Source of the DNA: Triparma columacea
Lineage: Eukaryota; Sar; Bolidophyceae; Parmales; Triparmaceae
Length of the DNA stretch: 53,015 nucleotides
Assembly: GCA_030267965.1 (NCBI GenBank)
Contig: BRYA01000502.1
Coordinates: 1-53,015, forward strand
Reading direction: 5' to 3'
This document shows, in pieces, positions 1-10,700 of this stretch (position 1 is the stretch's first letter; every line of letters begins with the position of its first letter). The notes under the pieces are model-generated. The model was not told the DNA's origin and searched no databases. It saw only the letters and a list, made by a program, of their open reading frames with translations. A program made the translations under genes and the position numbers.

Positions 1-660
1 GAGGCCATGCGCATCATATTGATGTAATTGGCCGTAAAGTTCGAACCCTAACCCCAACCCCAAATCCTTCCCAAAACTCTACCCCTCTCCCCAAACTCTA
101 CCCCTCTCCCTAAACTCTACCTAAAACAAATTCTCTCCTAAAAATATTACCCTAACCTTAACGCCAACACTGTACCCTAACGCAACCCCATAACTATCCC
201 GTACTCCAACTCTATCCCTTACTCGAACCCAATTTCTAACCCAAACACAAACCATTATCCCTTACTTGAACCCAACCTCAACTCCAATCCCAACTCCAAC
301 CCCAACTCCATCCCCAACTCCAACCCCAACCCCAACTCCATCCCCAATTCCAACAGGCTTCCCAATCGGTCCCGATCCCGAGGATACGCCTGCTATCAGC
401 CTCACTCCTAACCTCTCCTCCCCCTTCCTCTTACCTACACAATAGTCTCCCTTACACACCCCCTTCCCTTACCCTCAGTCTCCTGCCCCCACATCCAACA
501 AACCTCTTTATCATAATACACCACTAAAGAGCGAAGCCTAGAACAATGCAATGTAAAGCATTGAGCAAAGCATTCAACAGTGATGACACAAGCAATCAAG
601 GGAGCAACGCAATACTCCAATTAATACTCATTAATAAGAATAATAACCTAATCGTAATAC
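1..660. repeat. C-rich degenerate telomere-like / low-complexity DNA
   Basis: The first 480 bases are strongly C-rich on the plus strand. CCCTAA- and CCCCAA-like words run through 40-200, and a loose 6-12 bp repeat of the CCAACTCC type occupies about 268-350. Degenerate C-strand repeats of this kind are typical of subtelomeric DNA or old telomeric tracts, but no clean telomere array is present. Positions 500-660 look like ordinary AT-richer spacer. I see no convincing gene; the short open frames here come from the low-complexity composition. Confidence 0.5.
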
Positions 661-1060
661 ATACTTAAATTGCATTTCATTTTTTTCTCGATCTTTCCCC
701 TCTCTCCCCCCCCCATTCTTTCCCCTCCCCCACACGCCCCAATGCCCCCCCTTCCCCCTCTCTCCCCCCCCCTTCTTTCTCCTGCCCCACACGCCCCAAA
801 TGCCCCTCCTTCCCCCTCTTCCCCCCTCCTTTTCTCCTGCTCCCCTCAAGCCTCTCTCAAACCCATCACCTTGAAACATCATCTCTCCCCGAAACCTCTA
901 ATGATACTCTCTCTCTCTCTCACCCATGTCATCCTGCAGGGCAATTAAGCCCCTGTTGAAACCCCACTCAAATCTTATATCCTCTTAGCTCTCTAGTTCA
1001 CCAGCAGGCCTAGTTCAGCTGTATCCCTTTTAGGACTAGGATTCACAAGACTGCCGAGTG
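661..1060. other. Pyrimidine-rich spacer
   Basis: Positions 670-930 are nearly pure C/T on the plus strand, with tandem CCCCCCTTCTTTC-type blocks and a CTCTCTCTCTC run near 910. Nothing is recognisable as coding. It lies just downstream of the minus-strand gene ending at 1061 and may contain its 3' UTR. Confidence 0.4.
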
Positions 1061-4005
1061 TTAGCTTTTCTTGAGCCCTGCCTTCTCCCTTTCAATCGTG
1101 TCGATTCTCCTTTTGAGCTCTGCTTTCTCCCTCTCAATGGAACCATTTCTCTCCTTAAGCTCTACCTTTTCCCTTTCTAAAACACTGTTTGCCCTCCTCA
1201 AAACACCAACCCTGTCCTTTAGCCCATCAATCTCTACTGTCATAAGTTCTATCTTTCTGTCCTTGCTCACTCTTGATTCACTGTTCTCCTGAATCCTGCC
1301 AAGCTCAATCTCTAGGTCCTTTACTGGTGGTGCTGCAGGAACATTAAGGAGATGGGTCTCAACTTCACTGAGCCTTCTCCTACCAATGCCAAAGAAGAGG
1401 AGGATGCGGCAGATGATGTAAGAGCCAACTAAGATGGACATGAGAAGGAACCAGCCTGGGAACCCAAGTGCATCCTCCAAGTCTACTGAAGTATTCTCTT
1501 TGAGTAGGCAATTGTCAAGAGCCACCGTGGGCAGGGGCTCATACACCCTCTCAAAGTCAACGCAGCGTTGAAATGGGTCAAAATCCTCCTTGTTTGTGGT
1601 GTACACTGACTCAGAGAGACTGTCAAAGTCACTCTTTGCATCAATGGTGAAGATGAAAAAGTCAGCAGAGCTTATGGCCATGTCAATCATGAGACAACCA
1701 ATGGAGAGGTATGTGAGGCTTCCTTTGTTAATTTTACCAAGTTCGTAGCGAGCTGTCACTGTTGCTGCCAGACCAATGATGAGCTCAAACCACCCCAGCA
1801 TTGTTATCAGCTTGATATCATCAGCAAACCCGTTCAGGGTAGTGAAGGCGCTGTAGGACCCCCAGCAGTTGCCATTAAGCATCTCCTCTATGGCAGTTGC
1901 AAAGTTCCTTTCAAGGGCAACAAAGAGGACAGTAACCTGGAGGATAATGTCTAATGGCATCATCACATAGATGTTCAGGTAAGTCAGGAGCACGGAAAGG
2001 TAGTCAGATGTGAAGGGAAGGAGGATCAACACAGAGATCACTGCAGATGCAATTTCAATTGCAGTGTCAATTAGGTTGAGGTTGTATAGTGCGTTCGTGG
2101 AGCTGCTTATATCTTGGAAGTAGTCACAGGAGGAACCAGGGGGGCAGCCGACATCGCCCTTCTTGAGGTATGCTGAAGAAAATATTGCACCGCAAGTCTT
2201 CAGGTCAAACTCATCTATTGGGCACTGAAAGCTGGGCTTGAGGCCTGTGCACTGGTCAAAAATGCAAGCTGTCCCATCTACACAAGTGGAATTCTCTTTG
2301 CTGTTGCATGTCTTGGCATGGCGGTCGGGACAGGAGATTGGGGAAGTGGTGGCAGCCTCACAGAACTCATCAGAGGAACACACGCTTGCTGTTGGGGTTG
2401 TGGAACCAGCTTCACAGAAGTAACCACGCTTGCAAGGACCGCTGCAGGCAGAGGTAGTTAGGCGGTGACTAAGAGATTGGGCAAAGTTGTTAGAATGTAC
2501 AATTCATAAGAAGACAAAGGATATGAGGCATTCAGGCCATTGTCCCGCCTCACCTGTCACCGTACCGACCCTTTGGACAAATTTGACAACCCGCTGAAGG
2601 GGACTTGAAGTAACCTAGTGCACAGCCATCTGAAGGAGACTGCGAGCCAGGAGCACACATAAAGTCCGTGTCACAAGGACCAGAGCAGGAACTTGTTGAT
2701 ATCCCTTTCTCCTCGCCGTAGCGGCCAGCAGGGCAAAGGAGACAAGTAGTTCCATTTGATGCTCCGGATTCAGAGCTAAACTTTCCTACGTCACACTCAG
2801 AGCAAGTAGCATCACTGGTTGCTCCACTGGCTCCGCTGTACTTCCCTGCACCACAATCCGAGCAAGTGGTGGCTCCAGTGGCTCCGCTGTACTTCCCTGC
2901 AATACAATTAGAGCATGTAGCGTCGCTTGTTGCTCCAGTGGACATGCTGAACTTCCCCTTGCCGCAGTCTTGGCACGTAGCGTCGCTTGTTGCTCCAGTG
3001 GACGTGCTGAACTTCCCCTTGCCGCAGTCTTGGCACATAGAGTCGCTTGTGGCCCCAGTTGACGTGCTGTACTTCCCCTTGCCGCAGTCTTGGCACGTAG
3101 CATCGCTTGTGGCTCCAGTAGATGTGCTGTATTTCCCCTCGGCGCAGTCTTCACAATCTGAACTTGAAGCTCCGCGTGTTGGGTTATATAATCCTTGAGC
3201 ACAAGTAAAGTACACACAGCTAGAGTACGAGTATTTATTGCCGTTGACGGTGCCATAAGTGTCCAAAGCGGACTCTATAGGAATTGATGCAGCGGTAACG
3301 TAAAGTGAGTTGTGGGGTTAGGAATGGTTCTACAGACTACACAATCCTCATTCTCGTCTTACCTTGGATTGGAGTGTTGGAGGAGTAGGGAGAAGGGCAC
3401 GTATTGTGGATGGTGATGGTTCCAGAAGACCTGAAAATATCATCACCATTTCCTGAGTCTGCTGTGTTTCCATTGAAGCTTGTTCCGTAAACATTGACAG
3501 TAGTTCCACTATTCTGAACAAAAATTGCTCCACCTCCATAACTACTTGTAGCTCTATTGTTGGAGAAGACTAATAGCTCCAAGTCCACTATGGCATCATC
3601 TATAATGGCAACCCCTCCACCAGAACCATTAGCATACCCCTTGTCGAAGGTGAGAGCTCGGAGAATAAGTGTACCACTCCCAGTTCCTTTCACAAACATC
3701 ACTGTTCTTGCATTCTCTCCATCCAACACACAGCTTGCGTTGTCCTCCACACACTTGACCTCTCCATTCAAGTCATCTGTGTACAGCATGCCATAACTAT
3801 ATGCACAAGTCCCCTCTGAGCATTTGTAAGACCCAACAGCTAGAATCACAGTGTCACCATTCACCATGATGGAGTTGCCAGTGTTAGCCCAACTTGCATC
3901 ATAATTACTGACCGTGTTGAACAGCCCGTTCATATCGACCACATTTACCCCACTCACTCCTGCTATGAGCAAGAAAAGGATGAAAGCTAGGTTGAATCCC
4001 CACAT
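1061..4005 (-). CDS. Polymorphic-membrane-like protein: beta-helix, GCC2/GCC3 Cys-rich repeats, multi-TM, coiled coil
   Basis: The model has three exons, 4005-3363, 3274-2554 and 2441-1061, joined at clean GT/AG sites in phases 1 and 2. It closes to 914 residues. The chosen start gives a textbook signal peptide (MWGFNLAFILFLLIAGVSG). It is followed by a parallel beta-helix/Pmp-like region rich in GGG, SGG and NN-turn motifs (roughly residues 60-210). Exon 2 encodes about eight Cys-rich repeats of the GKYSTSTGATSDATC type, matching the GCC2/GCC3 ephrin-receptor-like family. Exon 3 adds more paired cysteines, about five membrane segments and a C-terminal heptad-rich coiled coil (ERE/KAEL repeats). 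This is a cell-surface receptor-like protein with extracellular N-terminus and cytosolic coiled coil; ligand unknown. The frame is also open upstream into the next gene, so this may be the C-terminal half of a larger protein. Confidence 0.8.
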
Positions 4006-7000
4006 TTTTGGTATCCTTTTGTGTGAAGTCCTCATTTTCACATCCCACCCAATCTTGCTCCTCCCTTCTCTTTGTCCTCCCCACTTACCCTCCACCCGGC
4101 CGTACCTCCCCTTGTTCTTCCCTGTGCATCCTCTCCTCATCTTGGCACTCGTTGCCGCAATAACGAACGAAAACACAGCAAAAAGGGTAAGGCCGAGAAT
4201 GAAGGAGAACTCCTCCACCCCAACATTCCCAAAATCCTTGCATGAATCTACAATGCGCCTTGAATTGATGTTGAATACCGCGTCCTTTACCCCTGAGAGA
4301 AGGCCTTCTGTCCAACGCAGCAAAGTGTCACTACTCTTGTAGCATTTCCCGAGAATGGAGGTCCGAGAGGTGATTTTTACCCATTTCGACATACTGTTCT
4401 TGTCTGCCTCGTCAGCATTCGTCTCAAACTTGTCGTCTTCGACTCTCCCAAAGCTAGTTCTGGCGCTCGCATCAACGGCACAGCTAGAACCGTAAATATG
4501 TGCCTCACCAGAGGAGGTGCTCCTTCCCGACAAGACAGGCGTCTCGTTCTCGTTACCACATGCGTCGCCGCAGTGGTCACAGTCACACTGATCACCCTCT
4601 TGATAAGCGTCGTCGTCGGCAGAAGTAGCAACAATCCCATGTGTGTGTCCAGCACCCTCAACATGAGCATCTCCCCTTGGCCCTCTGTTGTGCTTCATGT
4701 TGCCGTAGTTATCATCCTCGAGACAATGATTTGCGCGACTAGACTCTCTAGTAGTATGTATTCTCGTCGGTATCACTGTCGACAGTGTCGACGCTCCACC
4801 GTTCCAGCACCTTGATGTTGCAATTTCCCTCTCCATCCCGATGTGGAGCTCGGAAGGTGATGTGGTACCGGTTCTACGATCGCCAACCATTGTGATTGTA
4901 CGCATATTATTCTCTTCCGCAGCTAGACCGTCGACGGGACCATCGATGTGACCGAAGGGTAGGCAAGAACCGATGAGCATGTCCTTCAACTCGCACATCC
5001 CAAGTTTAACCTTTGAAAGTAGCACGGCATATGGCACGCATCCGGCAGGAGGAGGTACGGAACTAAGAATGTTTGCGCCAGTCATCCAACCGTTGAACGT
5101 GTCAAATTTTAATCCAGGGTGAAATTGAGGTCTGCCTGAGGTCTCCGCTGGAGGGTGAAGTGAGTGAGTTTGACGAAAGTTAGAATCTACCAAAATGCAT
5201 AACCCGGCGGTCCCACAAACGACCAAAACCCCCACCTCTCTCCGCCCCTAAACCTCGCACTCACCTCTCCCGTCCCCTCCACCAGCCCTTATCCCCAACC
5301 TTGCTTCAACAAGATCTCGCCTCGCTCTCCCCTCAGCAGTGCTTACGGCACCGCCTTGAGCTTCAAGGCCTCCCCTCACGTAGAGAGACTCAATTGCTTG
5401 TGGCAAGCGATGATGCTCCTCAACCTCCGAATCTCGCGTAACTTCACCATCCAGATAGCAGCGTTGCTTGCTACGGAGGTCGGTGTCGTGAATGACGGAG
5501 ACGACAATCTGAGGAGAAACGAGGTCTGAAACGTCTGCGCTGGGAGAGAGGGGTGACAGGACGACTGCATAAGCGGTTAGTTTAATTAATCATCGTCGCA
5601 AGATTTCTCTCTCACTCACCTTTCGTCACATTCCCAATAATGTTGATGACGACGATGGAGGGAGGAGCTTGGGCTTGCGTCGCGCTGGTCCCGCTGGTTG
5701 TCAGAACACCCTGGATTGTCAGCAGCACAAGGTCGGGCCCCTCGCCGCCGGCAGCTTCCACATTGTCGTCGCCGCCCTGGTCCGCGCTGGGGACAGCCTC
5801 CTTCAAATTGACCCTTCTTACTCCGAGAGCTGCGTTGCCTGGGTTGGTCAGGAGCGAGACGACAACGGCATTAGAATATAAGTTTGCAGCGCTGTGGGTG
5901 ACCTTCTCTCTCTCTCTTACCTTCTCCCGCAGGGGGTCCGGGTGCAGGTTGCGCAGAAGGATCATTGACGACGAGGGTGCAGGGATTCTGCAAAGAGGCG
6001 GCGGAGGGCAAGGAGGCTGCGATTGCGGAGAGAAGCGAGACTTTGCATTAGCTGCAGTTGCTGCATAACACCTCGAATATCCCCTCCGTGACCGTGCTCC
6101 CCCCTCCTCTTACCTTGAACCGTTGGGAGTGCTTTAGTCATAGCAGACACAAGCTTCTCAACAACCCTACTCGCGTCCAAAGAGGAAGCCTTGACGTTAT
6201 CAACCTGGAACCAGCGCATCGTGTTTGGAAGATCCGAAGGAATGACGTCCTCCTGCAAAGGGGCGCCCTTAACTCCAAGAGGAGCAAAGTCTGGGTTGGT
6301 CGGGACCAAGGCGACTACGACTGGGACGTTAGAATCCAAGTGTGTAGCACTTTGCAAACCTCCCCTAGACCTCCTCTACCACCCTCTCTTACTTACCTTC
6401 TCCCGCAGGGGGTCCGGGTGCAGGTTGCGTAGTAGGATCATTGATGACGAGGCTGGTCGGGATGGTGGTCGAAGCAGCTTGCGCAATAGGTTCATCGACG
6501 ACGATCCCGATCGGGATGGGCGTCGAAGCAATCTGGATTGGTTGTAACTCAAAGTGGGGCGCCTCGCCGCCGGCAACTTGGTGGGGGGGGGAGGGGGGGA
6601 AGGAGCCGGGTGAGGAAATGAACGTAGACGTAGATGTGGACGGTTTACAAAGGCAACCCTCCCTTCTCCCCCTTCCCCCTCCACCCTGACCCCTCCTCAC
6701 CTCCTAGAAGCCCGAGATTCAGCCCCTCATCAGTAGCTTTGATGTTGTCGTCGTCGCAAAGGAGCCAGCACTCCATGCTCGGGGAAGGGAAGATAAGCAA
6801 AGTGTCTCCTTCGAGAGCTGCGTAGTCCGAGTTGGCAATTGCGATTAGGTGTTAGAGTACAGTGCGGTGTCAATAATAAATAAAAATAAGTACTTTTCCC
6901 TCTCTCCAATATCCACTCTTACCTTCCCAAATCTCAGAACAAGACGCGCTCGTTCCCTCATCGATAGTAGCAGGGATGGTCTTGGAGGCATCTGATGCGC

Positions 7001-9319
7001 AGGCTTCGACATCAACGGCAACTAGGAATATCTCAATGCCGTTGTAGTCCATATCCGGTAGTTGCTTGGCGGTTGCTTGTGCTTCAACTGTAACAGCACT
7101 CACGGTCGTGACGAGCGTGTCGAGCACGAGCGCCTCGAACACAAGGCGTTGGATGGTGACGATGTCGTCTAACCTTGAGGGGGTCGGACCAAGATTATCC
7201 TCAAAGTGCCTCTGGAAGGAAGAGGCGTTATCTGAGATCTCGGGTGCGCGTTGTTGGTGGACGTGGACACGATCTCCGTGGTTGGCACAACCCTCCGTTT
7301 CTCTGCTCCCGAGGTAGTCGGAGGCCAAGGTGTCAACATGGTCATGAAGCCATTGGCGCTGGACTGGAAGGTGGGAGTGGACCTCGGAGGAAGTGTCTGT
7401 CGCGAAGAGGAAATTAGGATGCGGAATGACTGCGAAGGGGTGTTAGAATCTAGTTTGCATCCCCATATCGACTTCCTACCAAGCTCTTACCTGATGTGAT
7501 CGATGGGTCTCCTAAGTCCCTCCCTGATTCACTCCCAATTCCGTCCTCAAAGGATTTGGGGTAATTGCAGGTCATCAAGCTCCCGTTGTCTCCTTGAGCG
7601 TAATCGACGGTCGCGTTGGTGGTCTTATTCCCCTTAGTTGCAGAGTTTGTAGTAGTCGGCATGAATCCAGGAGTGCTCAGCACGCCGTTCCCAACTTTGC
7701 CAGAGTAGTCCAGGACGTCAGTCCCCTCCTCTGCGTGACCGTGGTTGAAAGCAACATCCTCGTGGACGAAGCCCTGCTTTCCAATCGTGTACCCGACGCA
7801 CACGCCGTAGTAGCTCTTGACCTTATCATGCTCAGAGAGGCGAGGGCCGACGCGAGCATCGGTTCCAGCATCCTCGTCCTGCTCAAGGCAACGTTGAGCG
7901 TTAACGACGGTGAAGCTGTTTGCCCCAGTTTGAAGGGCTGCGTAAGAGGATGGCGAAGGGTAGCGTGAGGATGATTAGAACGCGTGGATGCACCATCGTT
8001 ATCCCCTTCTTCCTCCCATCCCCCCTTCCTCCCACTCCACTCTCCCCACCCCCCACCCTTCTCCCCTCACCTGCTGTGTTGACGACCTTTGCGCAAGCAC
8101 TGTCATCCCTCCCAGAAGCTACGGGTGTAGGCAGCAATGTACTCTCTGCACCCCCGTCGCCCCAAGGGTACCCCCACAACCCATCGAACGCGGTAAGGAG
8201 GAAGATGGAGAGCGTGAAGAAAAGGAAGATGTTGCGACGAGCTGCGAAGCGTGAATTGCAAAAAAACACATTGGAGGGTTAGTATTTGCGCGGTTGGTAA
8301 GGAGAGTGTGCGACGGATAGAGCAGCGACGCACAATTCTACATTCCTCACCCATTCTCACCTTTCTCTGTACCCGTCTCGCAACGCGACATGTTCGTGCT
8401 CTTCCTCTCCCCCCCCCATGCCTTGGAAGGTCCTTCGGAGAAGTTGTTGTTGCTGGCAGCAACGAAGAAGTTGCTAGCGGCGCTCCCATCTAGCTTTCTC
8501 TCCTTCTTCTTCTTCTTCTTCTTCTTCTTCTTCTTCTTCTTCTTCTTCTTCGTCTTCATCACGCCTCGCTTCCCAGAACTCTCCGCACCCCAACCGCCCC
8601 AAGGGCACCCCCACAACCCTCCGAACATAGTCATCAGGAGGATAGGGATTGCAAAGAAAAGAGAGATGTTGCGACGAGCTGCGACGAGTGAAGTGAATTT
8701 CAAAATAATACATTGGAAGGTTAGTATTGGCGCGGTTGGTAAGGAGAGCGTGTGACGGATAGAGCAGCGACGCACAATTCTACATTCCTCCCCCATTCTC
8801 ACCTTTCTCTGTACCCGTCTCGCAACGCGACATGTTCGTGATCTTCCTCTCCCCCCCCGATGCCTTGAGAGGTTCTTTGAAGAAGTTGCTGGCAGCAACG
8901 AAGAAGTTGCTAGCGGCGCCCCCATCTAGCTTTCTCTTCTTCTTCTTCTTCTTCTTCTTCTTCTTCTTCTTCTTCTTCTTCGTCTTCTTCTTCACGACGA
9001 GGCTTCCAAGACTCTCCTCCTCCTCCTCCTCCTCCTCCTCCTTCTCCTCCTCCTCCTCTGCCAAAAACTGATAGGAGTTCTGCCAACTCGAATCTCTGAG
9101 TTTGCTGTCTGGATGAACCTTTGCTGATCCGCGTGCCGATTTCTGGGATTTCTGGACGTTTCTGCAAATACTGCTACGAGTGAACTTCTTGGGGTAGATC
9201 CAATCATCGTCGCAACTTGCTTCACACTCAACCATCGATCCAAAGGAAGGTTCGGGAAAAGGGGTGGTGGTAGGTGCTGCTACCTCGGGCGTTTGCAGAT
9301 TCGCGGCGTTTGGGGGCAT
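4006..9319 (-). CDS. Unrecognised multi-exon membrane protein with phase-1 exons
   Basis: Exons read 9319-8803, 8678-8361, 8241-8071, 7937-7491, 7429-6923, 6817-6701, 6576-6397, 6290-6114, 6016-5921, 5829-5620, 5564-5265 and 5147 onward. Every intron is phase 1 and every internal exon length is a multiple of three, which strongly supports the model. It has about 1394 residues up to 4006. The start is the first ATG of exon 1. The N-terminus has Glu- and Lys-runs from (GAG)n/(GAA)n tracts. Exons 2 and 3 each begin with a related hydrophobic segment (ARRNISLFFAIPILLMTMF in exon 2). A second membrane segment near 4180 is followed by a basic tail. The middle exons form small beta-rich modules, some duplicated (see repeats). 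I do not recognise a family. No stop codon separates it from the gene starting at 4005, so the two may be one 2308-residue protein. Confidence 0.6.
5921..6576 (-). repeat. Duplicated exon pair encoding an AQPAPGPPAGEG-like end
   Basis: Exon 6576-6397 ends in a peptide of the form NDPTTQPAPGPPAGEG. Exon 6016-5921 ends in NDPSAQPAPGPPAGEG with nearly identical DNA, including the GTAAG donor. The exons that follow each (6290-6114 and 5829-5620) both begin after an ACCAACCCAG/GGCAACGCAG-type acceptor and encode an LGVK/LGVR motif. This looks like duplication of an exon-intron-exon block, which phase-1 symmetry makes frame-neutral. Confidence 0.65.
8281..8990 (-). repeat. 431-bp tandem duplication spanning a TM and poly-Lys exon
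   Basis: Positions about 8281-8560 and 8712-8990 are near-identical. Each runs through the branch point (minus-strand TACTAAC/TACTAAC), the GTGAG donor and the SRCETGTEKG-encoding segment into a (TTC)n tract (minus-strand GAA, poly-Lys). The repeat period is about 431 bp. The duplicated unit contains one whole phase-1 exon, so the protein keeps its frame and gains a second copy of the Lys-run and membrane segment. Confidence 0.8.
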
Positions 9320-9640
9320 CCTTGGAGGAGGGGGAGGGCTGACGGACGTAGCAAATGGTTTTAGCACTCGACCAAAAATGCTACAGTTGAGCTCTAGGGA
9401 TCCCTAGCCTGAAAATAATTCAACAAACTGACCCGCGGTTGAATATTGAAGTTAAGTGCGCCCAACTAGTCTTAGTACGCCAAACACAAGTCTCCGTTTC
9501 GTGAAAGTATCCTACAAAAACTGGGGTGACAAAAGGTTTTGCCCAAAACAGGTTCTCCCTTGAATCCTGGGTGATCCGTGATCCGTGATTTGGGGGCTCC
9601 TTTGTCGACGCCAGTATCAATTCCCAATTCATTGATAATT
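9320..9640. promoter_or_regulatory. Divergent intergenic region
   Basis: This 321-bp stretch separates the minus-strand gene starting at 9319 from the SET-domain gene starting at 9641. It probably holds both promoters. No TATA-like or repeated motif stands out. Confidence 0.3.
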
Positions 9641-10491
9641 ATGTCCAACAAAGACGAATGTAAGAGAATCGAGGGCTCAACGAAGCTCCGTTTGCACTCT
9701 AAGAGCCCGTCACCCTTCTTGCGTCCCATTTTGCGGCATTCTTAAGCTCGTCCAACCCAAATGCTCACATCCTCGTCTCACCTCTCCCCCATTTCCTCCT
9801 TTTAGCTAAGGTTTGGTGCGAGTTTGTGTGTGTGAAACAGTCTAGTATTGCCACATCTGAAGTTGGCAACTTCGACGGTGCTGTAAGTGTCCAAAAGTGT
9901 CATCAAAACACGGATCACAAATGCTCTCGACATCGCCATATTGTCTTACCCACATTTATTCCCTCCCTTCGCATCCTCTCTCCCTTCCTTCCCCTTCATC
10001 CCCCTTATCTTCCAGTTCGCCACCAAGGATTTCAAGGAGGGTGAGCTGATCGAGCGCGGTGTCATGCGTCGTCTCCCCATGGGTTTCGACGGCCACAAGT
10101 GCGAGGAGGTCTTCACCTGGTCCGACGAGCGCCCGAACAAGACGTGGGCCATGGGGTCGGGCTGCGCGCCGTACTACAACACGACGAGCAAGGAGAAGGA
10201 GAACACCCACATGGTCCGCTACTTCGATGAGAATAGATTTGAGATCTTTGCCAAGAGGGACATCAAGGCCGGGGACGAGGTGAGAAGGAAAAAAACGACC
10301 AGCCGGAACGAAAGGCAACTCCGTCGCAACTCTCTCCCTCCCCCCTCTCCTCTCCGCCCTCCCCCCCTTCCCATCGCACTGACCCCCCCACCCCTCCCTC
10401 CTCCCTTTGTCAGCTCTTCCACACTTACATCTCCCTTGAGTGGCGTGAGTGTTTCGCCGGTATCGACAAGATTGTCAACAACAAAGATTAA
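9641..10491 (+). CDS. Small SET-domain protein (putative protein lysine methyltransferase)
   Basis: The model has four exons: 9641-9659 (19 nt), 9806-9882, 10016-10279 and 10414-10491. Splice phases close to 145 residues. The small first exon was placed because its GTAAG donor and phase 1 match the CTTTTTAG acceptor. The product carries the compact SET signature: an FATKDFKEGELIE entry strand, a GSGCAPYYNT segment where NHS-type SET domains place their SAM/pseudoknot Asn, then FEIFAKRDIKAGDEVLFHTY, where the catalytic Tyr is expected. The length resembles the minimal SET enzymes of algae and chlorella viruses. It lacks pre-SET and post-SET Cys clusters. It probably methylates a lysine, but the substrate cannot be read from sequence. 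The degenerate NHS motif leaves activity open. It converges with the PCID2 gene 210 bp downstream. Confidence 0.8.
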
Positions 10492-10700
10492 TAACGTTCC
10501 TCCGAAAAGCTTAGGTATGGTTGGTGGAAAAGGTGCTTTTGTTTTTTGTCTGAGAGAGAGAGTTCTGAAAGAACTGACCAGTGATGAAAGAGAATATGAA
10601 GGAGCATAACTTTGTCCACAGAACACTCTCTCATTTTTTAATTACCCCCCCCCCTCCCTCCCCCCTTCTCCGTACCCCCCCCTTTGTGATTCCTTTTCAT

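Noticed and set aside
262..948. Gly/Val-rich and Pro/Ser-rich frames at the left edge
   Set aside because: They follow directly from C-rich and C/T-rich low-complexity DNA and have no splice or start context.
8390..9071. Plus-strand frames with poly-Phe and poly-Ser
   Set aside because: They are the reverse of (GAA)n/(GAG)n tracts that lie in well-supported minus-strand exons.
9472..9729. 85-codon minus frame upstream of the phase-1 gene
   Set aside because: It has no family features, overlaps the small first exon of the SET gene on the other strand, and no splice links it to the gene starting at 9319.
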